A DNA stretch of 64,000 nt from positions 89,322,257 through 89,386,256 of the forward strand of contig NC_135498.1 in NCBI RefSeq assembly GCF_052857255.1. The letters are read 5' to 3'. A model generated the notes under the pieces. That model saw nothing but the letters and a program-made list of their open reading frames with translations. It searched no databases and was not told where the DNA came from. The position numbers and the translations under genes are program-made. The stretch comes from Amblyomma americanum (taxonomy: Eukaryota > Arthropoda > Arachnida > Ixodida > Ixodidae). Shown in pieces: positions 12,505 to 23,924 of this stretch; positions within the stretch are counted from its first letter, which is position 1; each line of letters starts with the position of its first letter.

Positions 12505-14086
12505 TTGTTACAACCCTGCTGGCGGTACGACGTTTGACCATCCGGTGACCCCATACAAAAAGGATGCCTGGCTGTGAAAATACCCGCGGAGATTAGCCCA
12601 CGTTTGGCAAGGGGAAAGGGAGAGGGAGATGGCCTTCCCTTGAACTGGTTCCCAGCAAGAATGACCCTGGGGCAGCAACCGACGATGAACCGACGACAAG
12701 AGAATAAAGGAACGGTGCCTTCAAGCAATTAGCCGTATCCATCAGAAGCCTGCCCGAGACAGGAGAGACCTTGCTGTAGTTGTGGCCCGCGGCGCCGCAC
12801 GAATCACATATGTGTCGGTTGCAATACTGTTGCACCTCTGTGCGAAATAGAAGCGGATCTGCGACTCATCTTCGCCAGTTCCCACGGATGGACTCTGCAA
12901 CAAGTGCCTCCGCTTCCTACATGCTGTGCAACTATTCCCCTCTTGGAGAAATTCGCCACCACCGTATGAAGGGGCGTAACCTTAGGGGATCTAAGGAGCG
13001 TTCTGAGTGAAAACAGACGGTCTGGGAACTGACGAGAAGGCTCATCCAGTCGCTCGACGCATGAACTCTTGAATTTTGACTGGTTGCTTTTCTTCATAGT
13101 GTAAATAAGTATCATCAGCGAGGCGCATGAAGAAGCATTGGTGAGGAACTGACGGGATTCTGGGTGCTCTGGCTTGCCGTAGTGGACTTCATAGTGCTCC
13201 GTGGTGCCCTGAGGGGTCGGAACTCAGGTTCCAAGCCTCGCAAGCGGTGGCTTGCCTTGTGGAAAAGTGTCGTGTCCACGGTGTGTAGCTGGGCACCGTC
13301 AGAGGCCCCCGGGAGCTCTTCCTTCATTGCGAAATTACCCAGAACCTGCACCAAAATGTCACCGAAAGACGGCAGGAAAAGCAAAAAGGCACACTATGAC
13401 TAGCCATGCAGACACTCAGCGAACGAACGCACGAGCCGGGGAAGACAAGGAAGACCAGCGGGTGCTGTCCCACCGCATGGCGGCGCCATTAAATGGCTAA
13501 CACAGTGGCAATATATAACCTTAAGAAAACACAGGCCAATAGCATTCGCACAGATACAGTCAGGACGGAATGAAACACGAACACTACTATGCCATACTCT
13601 CCACTTTTCAGCGAGATATTCCATTACAGCCGGCTTATAATATGTACTTCCGTAGGCCCTTTTATCTAGAAAAATGAATCAGTCTAATGTTACACTGCAG
13701 CTAAAAAAGCACTTTTGTTTTCTTCGGAGGTCAACCTGCTCCCACGCGGTGAAACATAGAATGACAACATCAAATAAAAACGCAAAGGCAGCATTTACCA
13801 ACATTAGGATTGCAAGTATGAAGCCAGAATTTGCCTGAATTTAAGAACAGTTATTCTTATCTATCGTCCTAACCTGCCAAACACCTATTACATCCCATTT
13901 AATACCCGCTAGTTTCTCGAATACTACTGCTAGGCTAGTCTGATCTAGGTTCGAGTGATAATCGCTGCCATTCAACCCGCTTGTTACCAATTCACCAAAC
14001 TCAAAGTTCCATCTTTCCTCAGCCCGAAGGCTCGGACAAGCTACTCAGCGGAGCCCGGGTTCGAGGTAACCCCTGCGTCCATGACA
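12505..14086 (+). repeat. 5' LTR, left part missing and interrupted by about 850 bp
   Basis: 12505-13111 aligns with 18331-18937: shared blocks include GTTCCCAGCAAGAA, AATAAAGGAACGGTGCC, CTTGCTGTAGTTGTGGCC and ATGGACTCTGCAAC. After an interruption, 13967-14086 aligns with 18955-19073 through CAGCCCGAAGGCTCG and GAGCCCGGGTTCGAG. The first roughly 185 bp of the 3' LTR has no clear counterpart here, so this LTR is truncated or replaced on its left. Scattered substitutions and small indels indicate an old insertion. Confidence 0.8.
13112..13966. other. DNA inserted into the 5' LTR, unidentified
   Basis: The 3' LTR reads straight through the position (about 18938-18955) where this roughly 850-bp block occurs in the 5' LTR. 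It has no recognised family. A minus-strand frame at 13115-13384 (89 codons) lacks a nameable motif. TCAT at 13112 and CCATT at 13968 may reflect a short duplication, but this is not conclusive. Confidence 0.6.
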
Positions 14087-14107
14087 ACTTGTGATCAGCG
14101 GTGGGAT
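14087..14107 (+). other. Candidate tRNA primer-binding site
   Basis: Directly after the LTR end (ATGACA), the sequence TTGTGATCAGCGGTGGGA resembles a TGGTGTCAGAAGTGGGA-type primer-binding site, complementary to a tRNA-Leu 3' end, with several mismatches. Position favours the call; the tRNA identity is inferred. Confidence 0.4.
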
Positions 14108-14320
14108 ACGATGCTACAAGCGGCAACAACGGTAGGCCAGCGTGAAAGCAGCTGTCTTGGGACATGACCACATGTGCGGGTGAGTGCATGGCTTCCCTCT
14201 GATGTGGACCAGGTTCTAAAAGAGGGTTACATTTTGGAACTGGTAGAGATCTGTGCTTAAATCCTCGAGGTTTGGTATTTTTGCAGAGTGGCTTTAGAAA
14301 TATCCTAGACTGAGACTATC

Positions 14321-15079
14321 ATGCACCTACAGAACCTGCAGAAGCCAGACCTGTTGCTACTGTGTGAAGAATTAGAGATTGATACAGAGGGTTTGGCACG
14401 AAAACACGTGAATATTCACGCAATCACTAATTTGGGGGCAGATGATGACGAGCTCAGTAAAGCATGGAGCCTAGAACAAAAAGGAAGAGCAGCTCAGACA
14501 GCAGAAAGACTGGGAAAAAGAGGAAAAGAGGCATGAACGTGAATGTGTGAATGAAGCAAACAAAGCTGGAGCGGGAGATAGAGCTGCGTAAGTTAGAAAT
14601 GGAGTTGAGGAAGAGGTCGAGCAATTCTCCCCTGCAAGTGGTTCTTCTCAAAGAGGCAGAGTTCATTCAAGATGGCAAGGTACATGCACCCATATGTGGT
14701 ATCAGAGGATATCGGTCTGCACCTTGCAAATTTTGAATGAACGTGCGAGAAATTGTCCTTCAGTCGAGACACTTGGTATCAGAGGCTCATGAATCCGAGG
14801 CAGTGGAGGAACAAAGCGTGTGCTTATCTCTAGCCAGAGTGGTAATTGAGGGCTCTTTCAGTACGCTTACAACCGAAGCCGCAGTTTCAGGAAAGCTACC
14901 TAAATGCTATCCGTATTTGTTCTCCAACAAATATGACAGTGAATACGAGAGAAGGGCATCCTTTTTGGAGACCGAGTTGCGCAGGCCTTAACAAGTTCGA
15001 AGGCAGAGAACTTGCAATGCAGCTTACTCCTGAGAATGCCACTGCGAAGGAACAGCCGTTAAACTTGGGGCAGAAATAA
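14321..15079 (+). pseudogene. Gag/protease-region remnant of the Gmr1-like element
   Basis: The likely Gag start is the ATG at 14321: MHLQNLQKPDLLLLCEELE, then DDELSKAW, is a typical helical N-terminus of this Gag type. It is followed after a frameshift by LEREIELRKLEMELRK, a charged coiled-coil segment (14560-14615). Further frames at 14737-14991 (NVREIVLQSRHLV, then LPKCYPYLFSNKYD) and 14990-15079 probably represent the region between Gag and integrase that normally holds protease. I cannot see a DSG/DTG protease site or a Gag zinc knuckle, so these are deleted or too decayed. Neighbours are the 5' LTR and PBS upstream and integrase downstream. No functional product is expected. Confidence 0.65.
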
Positions 15080-15249
15080 ATGAACAAGGTTCAGAAAAAA
15101 ATCGCGTTAACGAGGCACCCGAGACCGGTCAGCCTGGGACCGGTCAGTATGATAGACCGCGGAACGAGGAAATCCTAGAGAGTGGCGTTTTGCAGCCAGT
15201 GTGAAGCAGTTTCGCTGCGTTGCTGAGTGCGAACTGAGAACAGCTAGTG

Positions 15250-16480
15250 GTGGAACAACCAAATGACCCGACCATGCAGGAGATCAGAAAGCTCCACGGA
15301 ACGAGTAAGAGAGAAAAAGAGAATTTCCAGATGAGAAGTGGTGTGCTTTATCGCTTATACAAGGATAAGCGTATAGTGGAGCTAGACCATTTAGTCGTTC
15401 CCCAGAAGTACCGATAAGATTTATTGCGCTTTCCTCTTGCATTTCGTGGTCATGCCACCTGGGAATCAGGAAAACGGAGCAGAGGCTTTCGATGGTACTG
15501 TCGGCCTGGATGTTTTAAGGACCTGGAGCGTTTTGTATGGTCGTGCGACACATGTCCGCACGTCGGAAAGCCGCGAGATTAGTGGAAAGCACCGATGTTT
15601 TTAGTACCGATCATTACTGAGCCGTTTCACCGCTTGGTGATAGATGTAGTTGGGCCACTTCCCGTGATAGAGTCAGGGTGTTATGATATCCTCACGATGT
15701 AATGCCCTTCCACAATGTTTCCAGAGGCTGTCGGGCTGCGCGAGGTGATGACAGAGAGTGTCATGAATTCACTGTTATCAGTCTTTGCCCGAGTTGGATT
15801 CCCTTCCGTGATCCAAAGTGATCAGGGTAGTGTATTCACCACCTCATTTCTAGAGCGACGCGGCATTAAGATAACGCACAGCTCAATCCATCATCCGCAG
15901 AGCAACAGCATAGAAAGGTGGCATTCTGTTCTCTAAAGCGCATACTTAAGGGACTTTGCTATGAAAATAAGCTTCACTGAGACGCTTGTCTTCTTGCGGC
16001 ACTTTTCGCCATGCGGTCAGTGCCGCATTAATCCACAGGATTTATCCCCGCCGAGTTGGTGTACGAAAGGTCACTGCGCTGACTTCTAAAAATGGTACAC
16101 GAAGCCTGGAAGGGGCGCGGAGAAGTATCCGATGATAGTAGAATTCGTGTTCGCGATGCTGGATCGTCTACATAACACTAAAGAACTCGTGGAGGCCAGC
16201 ATGAAGTCGGCCCAGGTTCGTTTTAAGGTCTGCTATGATCGCACAGCCCGCACAACTGACGTTTTGTAGTGGTGACAAATTAATGTTGCTGAGCGCTTCA
16301 AGGCAGAACAGGCTCGATGTACAGTGGGAAGGGTCTGCTGAAGTTGTTACGAAGCTCTCTAACACCGACTACGTGGTGAATACCCCGGGAAGGCGTAAAG
16401 AAGTGGGCATTTCCCATTGTAACCTTGTGAAGCCTTACGTGCAGAGAGAGGCCGCAGTGAGACCAGCGCTGAACCTTCCT
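15250..16480 (+). pseudogene. Integrase of the Gmr1-like element
   Basis: The zinc-binding region appears as FRGHATWESGKRSRG followed by WSCDTCPHVGKP (about 15445-15575), with one stop after VPQKYR. The catalytic core shows HRLVIDVVGPLP (Asp at 15643-15645), VIQSDQGSVFTTSF (Asp at 15820-15822) and SNSIERWHSVL (Glu at 15913-15915). The second Asp and the Glu are only 31 codons apart, so a few residues are missing. One stop interrupts the core at 15700-15702. The C-terminal domain resumes near 16235 with FCSGDKLMLL and LDVQWEGSAEVV. That frame runs without a break into the RT N-terminus, which fixes the integrase-to-RT order. The enzyme would have inserted the cDNA; this copy cannot. Confidence 0.85.
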
Positions 16481-17978
16481 GAGGAGATGGAAGACAACAT
16501 TATCTGTCTAAGTGGAGATGAAAACAGTGCGAAGGAACTCCCCACGACGACTAGGCGGAGAGGAGAACTAAAAGAATCTCAGTTGTATGATCTTCTTATA
16601 GCAGTGTTTGATGACTGTTTCTTAGAAAGGCCGGACAGAACTGCTTTGATTGATCATCATAATGAGCTAAATTCCGAGGAGCCAGTGCGGTCAAAGTGCT
16701 ATCGACTCTCTAAAAGGTACAAAAATATCCCTGATAGAGAGGTAAAGCGCATACTGGAATTAAGAATAATCAAGCACTCCGAAAGCGAATACGCTTCGCC
16801 TATGATCTTGTTGGAAGGTCCGGTTTAAGAGCCAAAGCATGTAGTAGATTAATGGAATTTAAATGATGTCCCCAAGGATCAAGCGTACCCTATTTCCAAT
16901 ATCGAGGAAAGAGTGAAAATGGCCAGTCGAGCAGCCTATGTAACTAGGCCTTACACGATGGTACGGGCAAGTGACGCTCACTGAACCCGCCAGCAGATAC
17001 GCAACTTTCCTCACTCCAACGGAAAGCTAGCAACCAACAATGATGAGCTTCAGACTTAAAGATGCACTGTTTTGTTTCTCACGCCCAATGGAGAGGGTTG
17101 TACAGGGCTGTGCAGCATTAGCGGTGCCCTACTAGGACGACAATGCTGTATTCTCTAATTCATGGGCAGAACATTTATTGCATCTGAGAGCAATGCTGAA
17201 CCGTTTGATTAAAGCTGGGCTCACTGTAAAGGCCGGGAAATGTTGCCTTGCGAGAGGAACCATCGATTATTTGGATCGCAACGTAGGCCAAGGTTTCAGG
17301 AAACCTAGTGAGGTTAAGATATCAGCGCTAGCAGACAACCCGCGGCCTAGGACAAAGACAGACATTCGGGCAATATTTGAGCTTACAGGATATTAGAATC
17401 ACTATATCCGTGATTATTCCGCTTTGAAAAGCCCCCTGACTGATGCTCTCCGCAGAACTGAGCTGACAAATGTAGTCTGGAACCAAAAGAGGGAAGCGTC
17501 CTTCTTGAACCTGTAGGTTGTAATGAATTGCCGCCCGGTTTTGCGAGCTCCGAATTACGACCGAGAATTTACAGTTAAACTTGATGGTAGTGATCGACGG
17601 CTAGGGGCCGTTCTCTGCCAGAGGGATGACGATGGCAACGAACATCTCGTGTTCTACCTAAGCCTAAAACTGAGCTCTCGAGAGATGGCGTACTGCGCGT
17701 CGGAAAAAGTGTGCGCTGGCATTGTTTGGGCTATCCAAAAACTACAATGCTATCTCGGAGGCGCCAAACTCATCGTAGAAATGGACCATTGTCCCCTTTC
17801 CTGGCTGCAAACCTCGACATCAAAGAGCAATCGCCTTCTGAGGTGGAGCTTGATTCTGCAGCAATATAATTTCGACATAAGTTACAATAAGGGTAAATTG
17901 AATGGAAACGCGCACACACTTAGTCGTTCTTTCCAAGCAACCCGGGGTGCTCTTCAAGAATCCAGAATTGATAATTAG
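16481..17978 (+). pseudogene. Reverse transcriptase-RNase H of the Gmr1-like element
   Basis: The RT N-terminus EEPVRSKCYRLSKRY (16678 on) and SEYASPMILLEGPV lie in the same frame as the integrase C-terminus. Downstream are LNDVPKDQAYPISNIEERV (about 16858) and the active-site region at 17130-17141. There the YLDD expected for Gypsy RT reads Tyr-stop-Asp-Asp. Then follow WAEHLLHLRAMLNRLIKAGL and KTDIRAIFELTGY. RNase H occupies 17523-17978, with REFTVKLDGSDRRLG, SEKVCAGIVWAIQKLQ and VEMDHCPLSWLQ carrying the D-E-D residues, and ends KLNGNAHTLSRS. Frameshifts and stops throughout make it nonfunctional. Confidence 0.88.
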
Positions 17979-18134
17979 GCTTATTTTAATTCTTGAGTTG
18001 TTTTGTGGCAATGTGTGTCGTAGAATGTTTGGTTTTTTCAGCATACGTGGGTCCTGATTGTCTCCAGTGTGGAGTTTTCTCGAAGAGCTATTGTAACCAA
18101 ATTGTATCATTCCCTCGTTTGAACTAGTTTTCTT

Positions 18135-18144
18135 GGAGGGGAAG
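18135..18144 (+). other. Candidate polypurine tract
   Basis: GGAGGGGAAG directly precedes TGAGTGCTTG, the probable start of the 3' LTR. A purine tract here is where plus-strand DNA synthesis is primed in LTR elements. The call rests on position and composition only. Confidence 0.45.
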
Positions 18145-19073
18145 TGAGTGCTTGCTGGGGAATGTGGTTGCTGTTTCAGAGAGGCCTCAAAGAATCTGGT
18201 CAACATAAAAGAAGGCAACGTTACTAGAGACAGAGAAGTGTTGGTTCTTCTGCAAGCAATTAAGTCGTCTCTTCGTGCAGCAGCGGGGACTGCTACCCGA
18301 TGAGCCTCCTCTAGGCGGGGGAGGAGGCTATTACAACCTTGCTGGTGACACGACATTTGACCATCTGATGACCCCACAAGAAAAGGATGCCTGGCCGTGA
18401 AAATACCTCGCGGAGATTAGTCCACGCTTGGCTCGGGGGGGGGGGGGGGGGGGGTAGGGGGATATGGCCTTCCCTTTGACTGGTTCCCAGCAAGAAGGAC
18501 GCCTGGGGCAGCGACCGACGATGGACAGACGACAAGGGAATAAAGGAACGGTGCCTTCAAGTAATTAGTCGTATCCGTCAGAAGCCGGCCGAAACCGGGA
18601 GACCTTGCTGTAGTTGTGGCCCGCGGCGCCGCAGGAATCACATGTGCGCCGCTTGGAATACTGTTTCCCCTCTGTGCGAAATAGAAGCGGACTTGCGATT
18701 CCTCTTCGCCAGTTCCCACGGATGGACTCTGCAACGAGAGTCTCCGCTTGCTACATGCTGTGCAACTATTCCCATCCTGGAGAAATTCGCCACCAACATA
18801 TGAAGGGGCGGAACCTTAGGGGATCTAAGGGCCGTTCTGAGTGAGAACGGACGCTCTGGGCCCTGACGACAAGGCTCATCTAGTCGCTCGACGCATGAAC
18901 CCTCGAATTTTGACTGTTTGCTTTTCTCCATAGTGTAAATGTTTCTTCGAAGTACCATTAAACCCACTTGTTATTCTTTTCTGAAACTCAAGTTCCATTT
19001 TTCTTCAGCCCGAAGGCTCGCACACGCTACTCAACGGAGCCCGGGTTCGAGATAGGCCCTGCGTCCACGACAA
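18145..19073 (+). repeat. 3' LTR of the Gmr1-like element
   Basis: It is the continuous counterpart of the interrupted 5' LTR, sharing the blocks listed there and ending GTCCACGACA. The first 185 bp (18145-18330) have no clear match in the 5' LTR. A 20-bp G homopolymer at 18435-18454 is specific to this copy. Confidence 0.75.
18435..18454 (+). repeat. Poly-G tract
   Basis: Twenty consecutive G residues are followed by TAGGGGGATATGG. The equivalent 5' LTR position near 12611-12633 reads GGGGAAAGGGAGAGGGAG, so the tract expanded from a G-rich LTR segment. Confidence 0.95.
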
Positions 19074-19149
19074 GCTTCATTTTAGCGTGAAATCACAACA
19101 TTCTCAGAGTCAAGCAAATATCATACTTGCGCATCTTCCTTGTGCATCT

Positions 19150-19300
19150 CTCTTTGCCGAAGCAATTGTGACGCCTATGTTGACCACAACTCTTTCTTGT
19201 GGATCGCACGTTGCTATAGCAACTGTGACGCCAATATTAAGCCTACGTATAGGTAGCGCGTGTATCTTGCTTGTGCGTTGCCCGTTGCCTTAGCAACTGT
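19150..19300. promoter_or_regulatory. Three RFX/X-box-like palindromes, each followed by TGTGACGC
   Basis: TTTGCCGAAGCAAT (19153-19166), GTTGCTATAGCAAC (19210-19223) and GTTGCCTTAGCAAC (19284-19297) fit the imperfect palindrome bound by RFX transcription factors. Each is followed immediately by TGTGACGC. Spacing is 57 and 74 bp. Whether the sites are functional or only a decayed tandem repeat is unknown. Confidence 0.45.
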
Positions 19301-22300
19301 GACGCAAAGAGGCAAGAATTTGGCCCGGGCCTCCCCCAAAATTTTACCATTGTCGATTTGGACCAGAGTCGACATCCAACCACAACTGACCTTGCTGGAC
19401 ACGATGGCTACCTCCGAAATGGGCTCGTGTCATTTCCAGAAACTTAGCCCAAAGCCATCTCAGAAAATGTAGTTCATGGCTTTGAGATTTGGCCATCACA
19501 TTGCTATGACGCCGCTTGTGGCGTCGCCATTTACGTTTCCGCGCTTTCGCACGTCATACATCGGTTTAGGCGGAGTTAACCCCGGCTAATTTTTTATTCT
19601 AGTGCAAAGCACTGTGATGTAGCTTTGTACGCACACAAAAAGAACACAATTACCGCATCTAAAAAGCTGCTCTTTTTGGTGGTGCAAGCAAAAATTCAAA
19701 ATGGGCCAACTGGGTTTTCGCCTAGCGCAGCGGTTACGGCAACAAGCCATCCCCGCCACGTACCTTGGAATGGTTTGTAGGCCCGTCGCTTTCTCGGTGG
19801 GGGCGTACAAGCAGTTGTGGTCGGGTCACTGGAATTCTGGTGCAGCCACTCGGCCCCGAGCCTGGCCACACATCTTTTGCCGCGGGAGCTGCAGTGAGCC
19901 AACACATGCAGCTCAGTAGCGATGGCAGTAAGGTGTTAGTTCATGTAGTTTTCATCAAAAAATGGCTGTTAATGGTTTGTTAAATTGAAAAGCGCGAAAA
20001 GGAACTACAGAATGCGATAACGGAAACTACTCGTTGGAATTTTAGCGAGTGTGCTCCGGTACAGGATGCTACGACAGCCTAAATGGCCTTTTCAACGACT
20101 TAAGCCCCAACTCGATGGCCACATCCTACGCGTACCGGCAGAGTGCCTACGCGTACGGGCATACGCTGGATCCTGTCTGCGCATGCGCAAAGCGCGACGC
20201 GCGCGCAGGCGCAAGCAGGGCGCAGATATCTGTAGATGTCAGATGTCCGCGCCTGAGCGCGCACGCTTCCGCGCGCGTTGGTAGCGGGATCCGGTTTACA
20301 ACAATGGGAGCACCGCGGGGTTATCGGGGACTCTTTTCTTCATGGCTTGAAGCTCTTTCACGTTCCTGGAACTTTTCTTCGCGGTGTAAGTTGTCCTTTC
20401 AGTGCCCCCCAAATTCCCTCTCATCACGCTCGAAATTCCTTCCCTCGGCTCGAGAGGGGGAACGAGCCAGCTCTTGGAGCATGGAGGTGGATGCCTTTTT
20501 TCGACGCCCATCGCGGCGCGGCGCTGGGGGCGCAGGTGAGCCGCCCCTTGGATGTGCCCATCAAGTTGGGGCTTTACACATGTTTTCGAGTGGTATAACA
20601 AACATCGCGCGATCCAACAAAACTTGTTCGCGATTTTAAACCACCATCAAAAAGTATTGTTACAAAATTAAGCCGATATTTTAGGGTAAGCCTACCCGCT
20701 GCTCTGGATCAGTGACCATGATATATCGCCTGCTGAGTCCAAGGCTGATGGATCAAATTCTGTTTGTTGCAGTGGAATTTCGATGGACTTGAACTGCTAA
20801 ACGCTGGTGTGCTGCACAATGCGGATGCATGTTAAATAACCCCACGGGCTCGAAATTAATTCGGAAACTGGAATACAGCCAACTTTATTAGCCCACGTAT
20901 AATTTTGTAACACTAAACAGATCTAAATGCTTTTATTCATTTTTTGCTCATAAATCTATTGACCAGACGCTGGAGCCTCTGCGACTCCATGACAGACAGC
21001 TGGCGCAGCAGAAGCAAAATTAATAGTTCTGTGACGAATTTGTGCCTGAAGGTGGCCCTTTACGTGGTTTGACTGACTTCCAGTCAGCCTAACCGTGCCT
21101 ATTAGGATTTTCAGTTCTAAGAGCAAAACGACCATGCTCCACATCCAGGCATTCAAGAGAGCATGGCTTAAGTCCTGCGAATAAAACGACGAAATTTGAA
21201 CAGTCAGCTTGAGGGCTGCATTCAAGGCGTCCTTTTCATCTGTCCACAACGCTGGTCAGCGGTCATGCGCTGGCCATAGAGGGCGATAAGGACCATAGAC
21301 TCGTTTGATATCGTCACTGCTCCTTTGTTAGGCGTCGCAAAACCACATAACACCTCGTACTAAGTCATATGGAGTCGCAATGAACCCGATGTCGAAACGT
21401 GGGCCAGTTGTGGCTGGTCCGAAAAACAGGAAACGTGTCCTGTTCGTTTTGCAAGCTTTCAAACCTGCCAAGACTTCTTAATGAACGCCTGAGTCTCTAT
21501 AGCTTCCATTGGTCTTAAGCGTTGCTTGTTTCACAATATCACGCAGAGACAATTTTACGAATTAAATTCAAAAATGCTTTTACCAAAACAAATTATTATT
21601 AACCAAAATGAAACGCATTTTGTAAGCCACAAGTGTTTTCGAGTAAATTCAGTTTAAATGTAGGCAGCTTCTAAAGTAAAAATCAAGAGAGCCTTGTCCA
21701 TATGAGACCCTTGTCGGGAAATACTGCCCGGAGTCCGGTGTTCTCTCGAGCCTCCATGAACCATCTGCCACGGTTGGCTGGTGCCAAAGTCGAGGACGGA
21801 AAATTCCCCTCTCCTCTTGTAGAGAATAGGAGCCTGGTATGCAGAGCGGTACAGGGAGGAGTATATTATTTTTGATATCTTTCCGTTGATTGTCCCTCAG
21901 TTTTTACCACTTAGGTTGCCCTAGATATTTATGCGTTTGTTTTCTATTTTGGCAGGTGTATTTTTTCTGAGTTCTAATGTGTGAGTTTTCGAGGCAAGAA
22001 AAACAGGAAAGCTTCCCTCTTACAATCTTTTTGAAGAGTAGTAAAATTTCATGAGTACTCCTAGTTTACTTACAATACCCCCTTAAATCACATGCGTCGC
22101 GGAGTAAATGTTGCACAAGGTAGGTACATTATTTTTTTACGTTTGAACAATTCCAGTTGCTGTTATAAGAAAACACATTGCTCAGTACAGTTAAACTTAA
22201 TCTGGATCGCAATGGACTTCCCTTCATTTTTACTTACTACTTGATGCAGCTAACCCAGTTCTATTTGTCGAAGCAAGATCACAAGTGCCAAGAAAAAAAA

Positions 22301-23924
22301 TTTCAGGGCGGAGCCTTGTTTCTTCACACAACGGCTGAGATTAATTTTATAACAAGTATATTCGAAACATATAAGTTTCTAGGCGGCTGAGCCAAATTTT
22401 TCCGCAAAGATGTAGAAAATTTCTTTTAAAACAAATTAAGTAAAAACAACGCTAGAAACCCCGCCGCATAAGGACCTTATGCATCCATGCTCTTCTCGGT
22501 GATGTACGAAGTCCGCCATAAAACAAGTCACCCTTTGACATTACTTGTGATAGTTAGAGGCCTTCAAAGACAATTAAAAAATGCGCTCAAGTAAGACTTT
22601 TACGCTTTCCCTGGCAGCGCAGTTTTCGCTAATCAAAACTGACCCCACGTCTTCTTCACAGCTTTCTTGCCTTGTTGTGGTTCCTAGCATGCCCAAAGCT
22701 GGGCGCCTCTCCACCGGCCACATCCTGCGACACTTCATGGAGTAGGTGTAATTATATGGCATTGCTTTAATTGTTTTCTTTATTCCTCAATGCAGCTCCA
22801 TCGAGTAAGGGTTCACGTGATTGGCCAGGCTTCCAACCTTGTTCAGCATCGTTTAATACGCTCATTATTTTGTAATCTACTTCGCTGGAGCTTCTGCGTA
22901 ACGTTCTTGTCAATTCCGAGAGCATGCGACTAAAAGCTGTTGAGAGATCTTTACGGCAGCCTCATCTCAGAACAGCGTGCGGGTTGAGACAGTCGAACCA
23001 GAAGAGCAAGCCAACTTGCGGGCTCAATTCTGTGTTCTTTGTTTTATGTAGATGCGGAAAATTAGCTTAGATCTTCTTGGCAACACAACGCAAGCAGTTT
23101 ACGTACGATGTTCATAGAGTGCTCCAGAGGCCTGGCAACTCTTGAAAAATAAGGGCGCGGCGCTGTAATTTCAGACAGTGAAGTGAGATCCTAGAAAGGA
23201 AATGCCTCCTGTGCTTACCACGGCAGAGACTCGGCTGTGCAGAGCCTGTGCGCGATGTTGAGCTCCCGGACGGAATGGCGTCTATGCCCGTTGTCTTGGG
23301 AGGGATCCGCCGTCTCCTCTCCAGCGTCCCGGCTGCGTAAAAATTGCACACGCAATGCTCTGGCGCATAACTACTTCCCAGTGCGTGTTGTACAATTCAA
23401 GAGCAACGACCATTGTTTCCAGCACCTTCACTGCTCGAAATATTTCCCATCAGCCCGCTTGTTGACGTAGCAGTTCGCAACGAGCATTTTCCGGAAGAGA
23501 TGATTGGGATGGCTGCAAGTAGTTTTTTAAAGGGCGCCTTCGTACAAGACAATGACTCTAAGCGCTTCCTCAACGAAACAAATAGCTGACGTTTGGATGG
23601 TGCAGCAGGAACGCTGCCAGACATGGCAAAACTCCACTGTAACCAACCAACCAGTAGCAATGGTCCCGGAGATGCTTTTCATAGGCGCTGTTTTTACTTT
23701 GTCTCCGGGGCTCTCAATATCCTGACATAGCCAGGACCGCCGACAGCGTCCAACTTCAGAGACAATAGGCCAAATATTGGCTTCGGACTGGTGCTTCTCG
23801 TACGCCTTCGTCTGCAAGCTAGACGAGTGACCGTGGCCTGGGACCGTTTCTCAAGTTGCGTCCCAATAGGAGAACTGGAGGCGAAATCTGGGCTCGCTTT
23901 GAGCGTATGACGCGGTACCTTTAA
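19301..23924. other. Unannotated stretch with a CpG-rich patch
   Basis: 20049-20640 is GC- and CpG-rich. It contains the NRF1-type palindrome TGCGCATGCGCA at 20178-20189 and a 196-codon plus-strand frame (20049-20639) with no recognised domain. The rest (20650-23100) is mainly AT-rich with no identified repeat or exon. Frames on both strands at 23112-24011 carry no nameable motif. Confidence 0.4.

Larger units (their letters stand above)
12505..19073 (+). mobile_element. Gmr1-like Ty3/Gypsy LTR retrotransposon, decayed (integrase before RT)
   Basis: Two similar blocks (12505-13111 plus 13967-14086, and about 18330-19073) flank an internal region. In order, that region encodes a Gag-like N-terminus, an integrase zinc region, an integrase DDE core, reverse transcriptase and RNase H, all on the plus strand. 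Ty3/Gypsy elements normally carry integrase last. Integrase-first order is the hallmark of the Gmr1 group, first described from Atlantic cod. Every gene has stops or frameshifts, so the copy is dead. About 850 bp of unrelated DNA sits inside the 5' LTR. The left end of the 5' LTR is unclear, so the start is approximate. Confidence 0.85.

Noticed and set aside
12330..13010. Open frames repeated at 18417-18967 with similar translations
   Set aside because: They fall in the LTR repeats; the similarity reflects LTR homology and frames exist on both strands.
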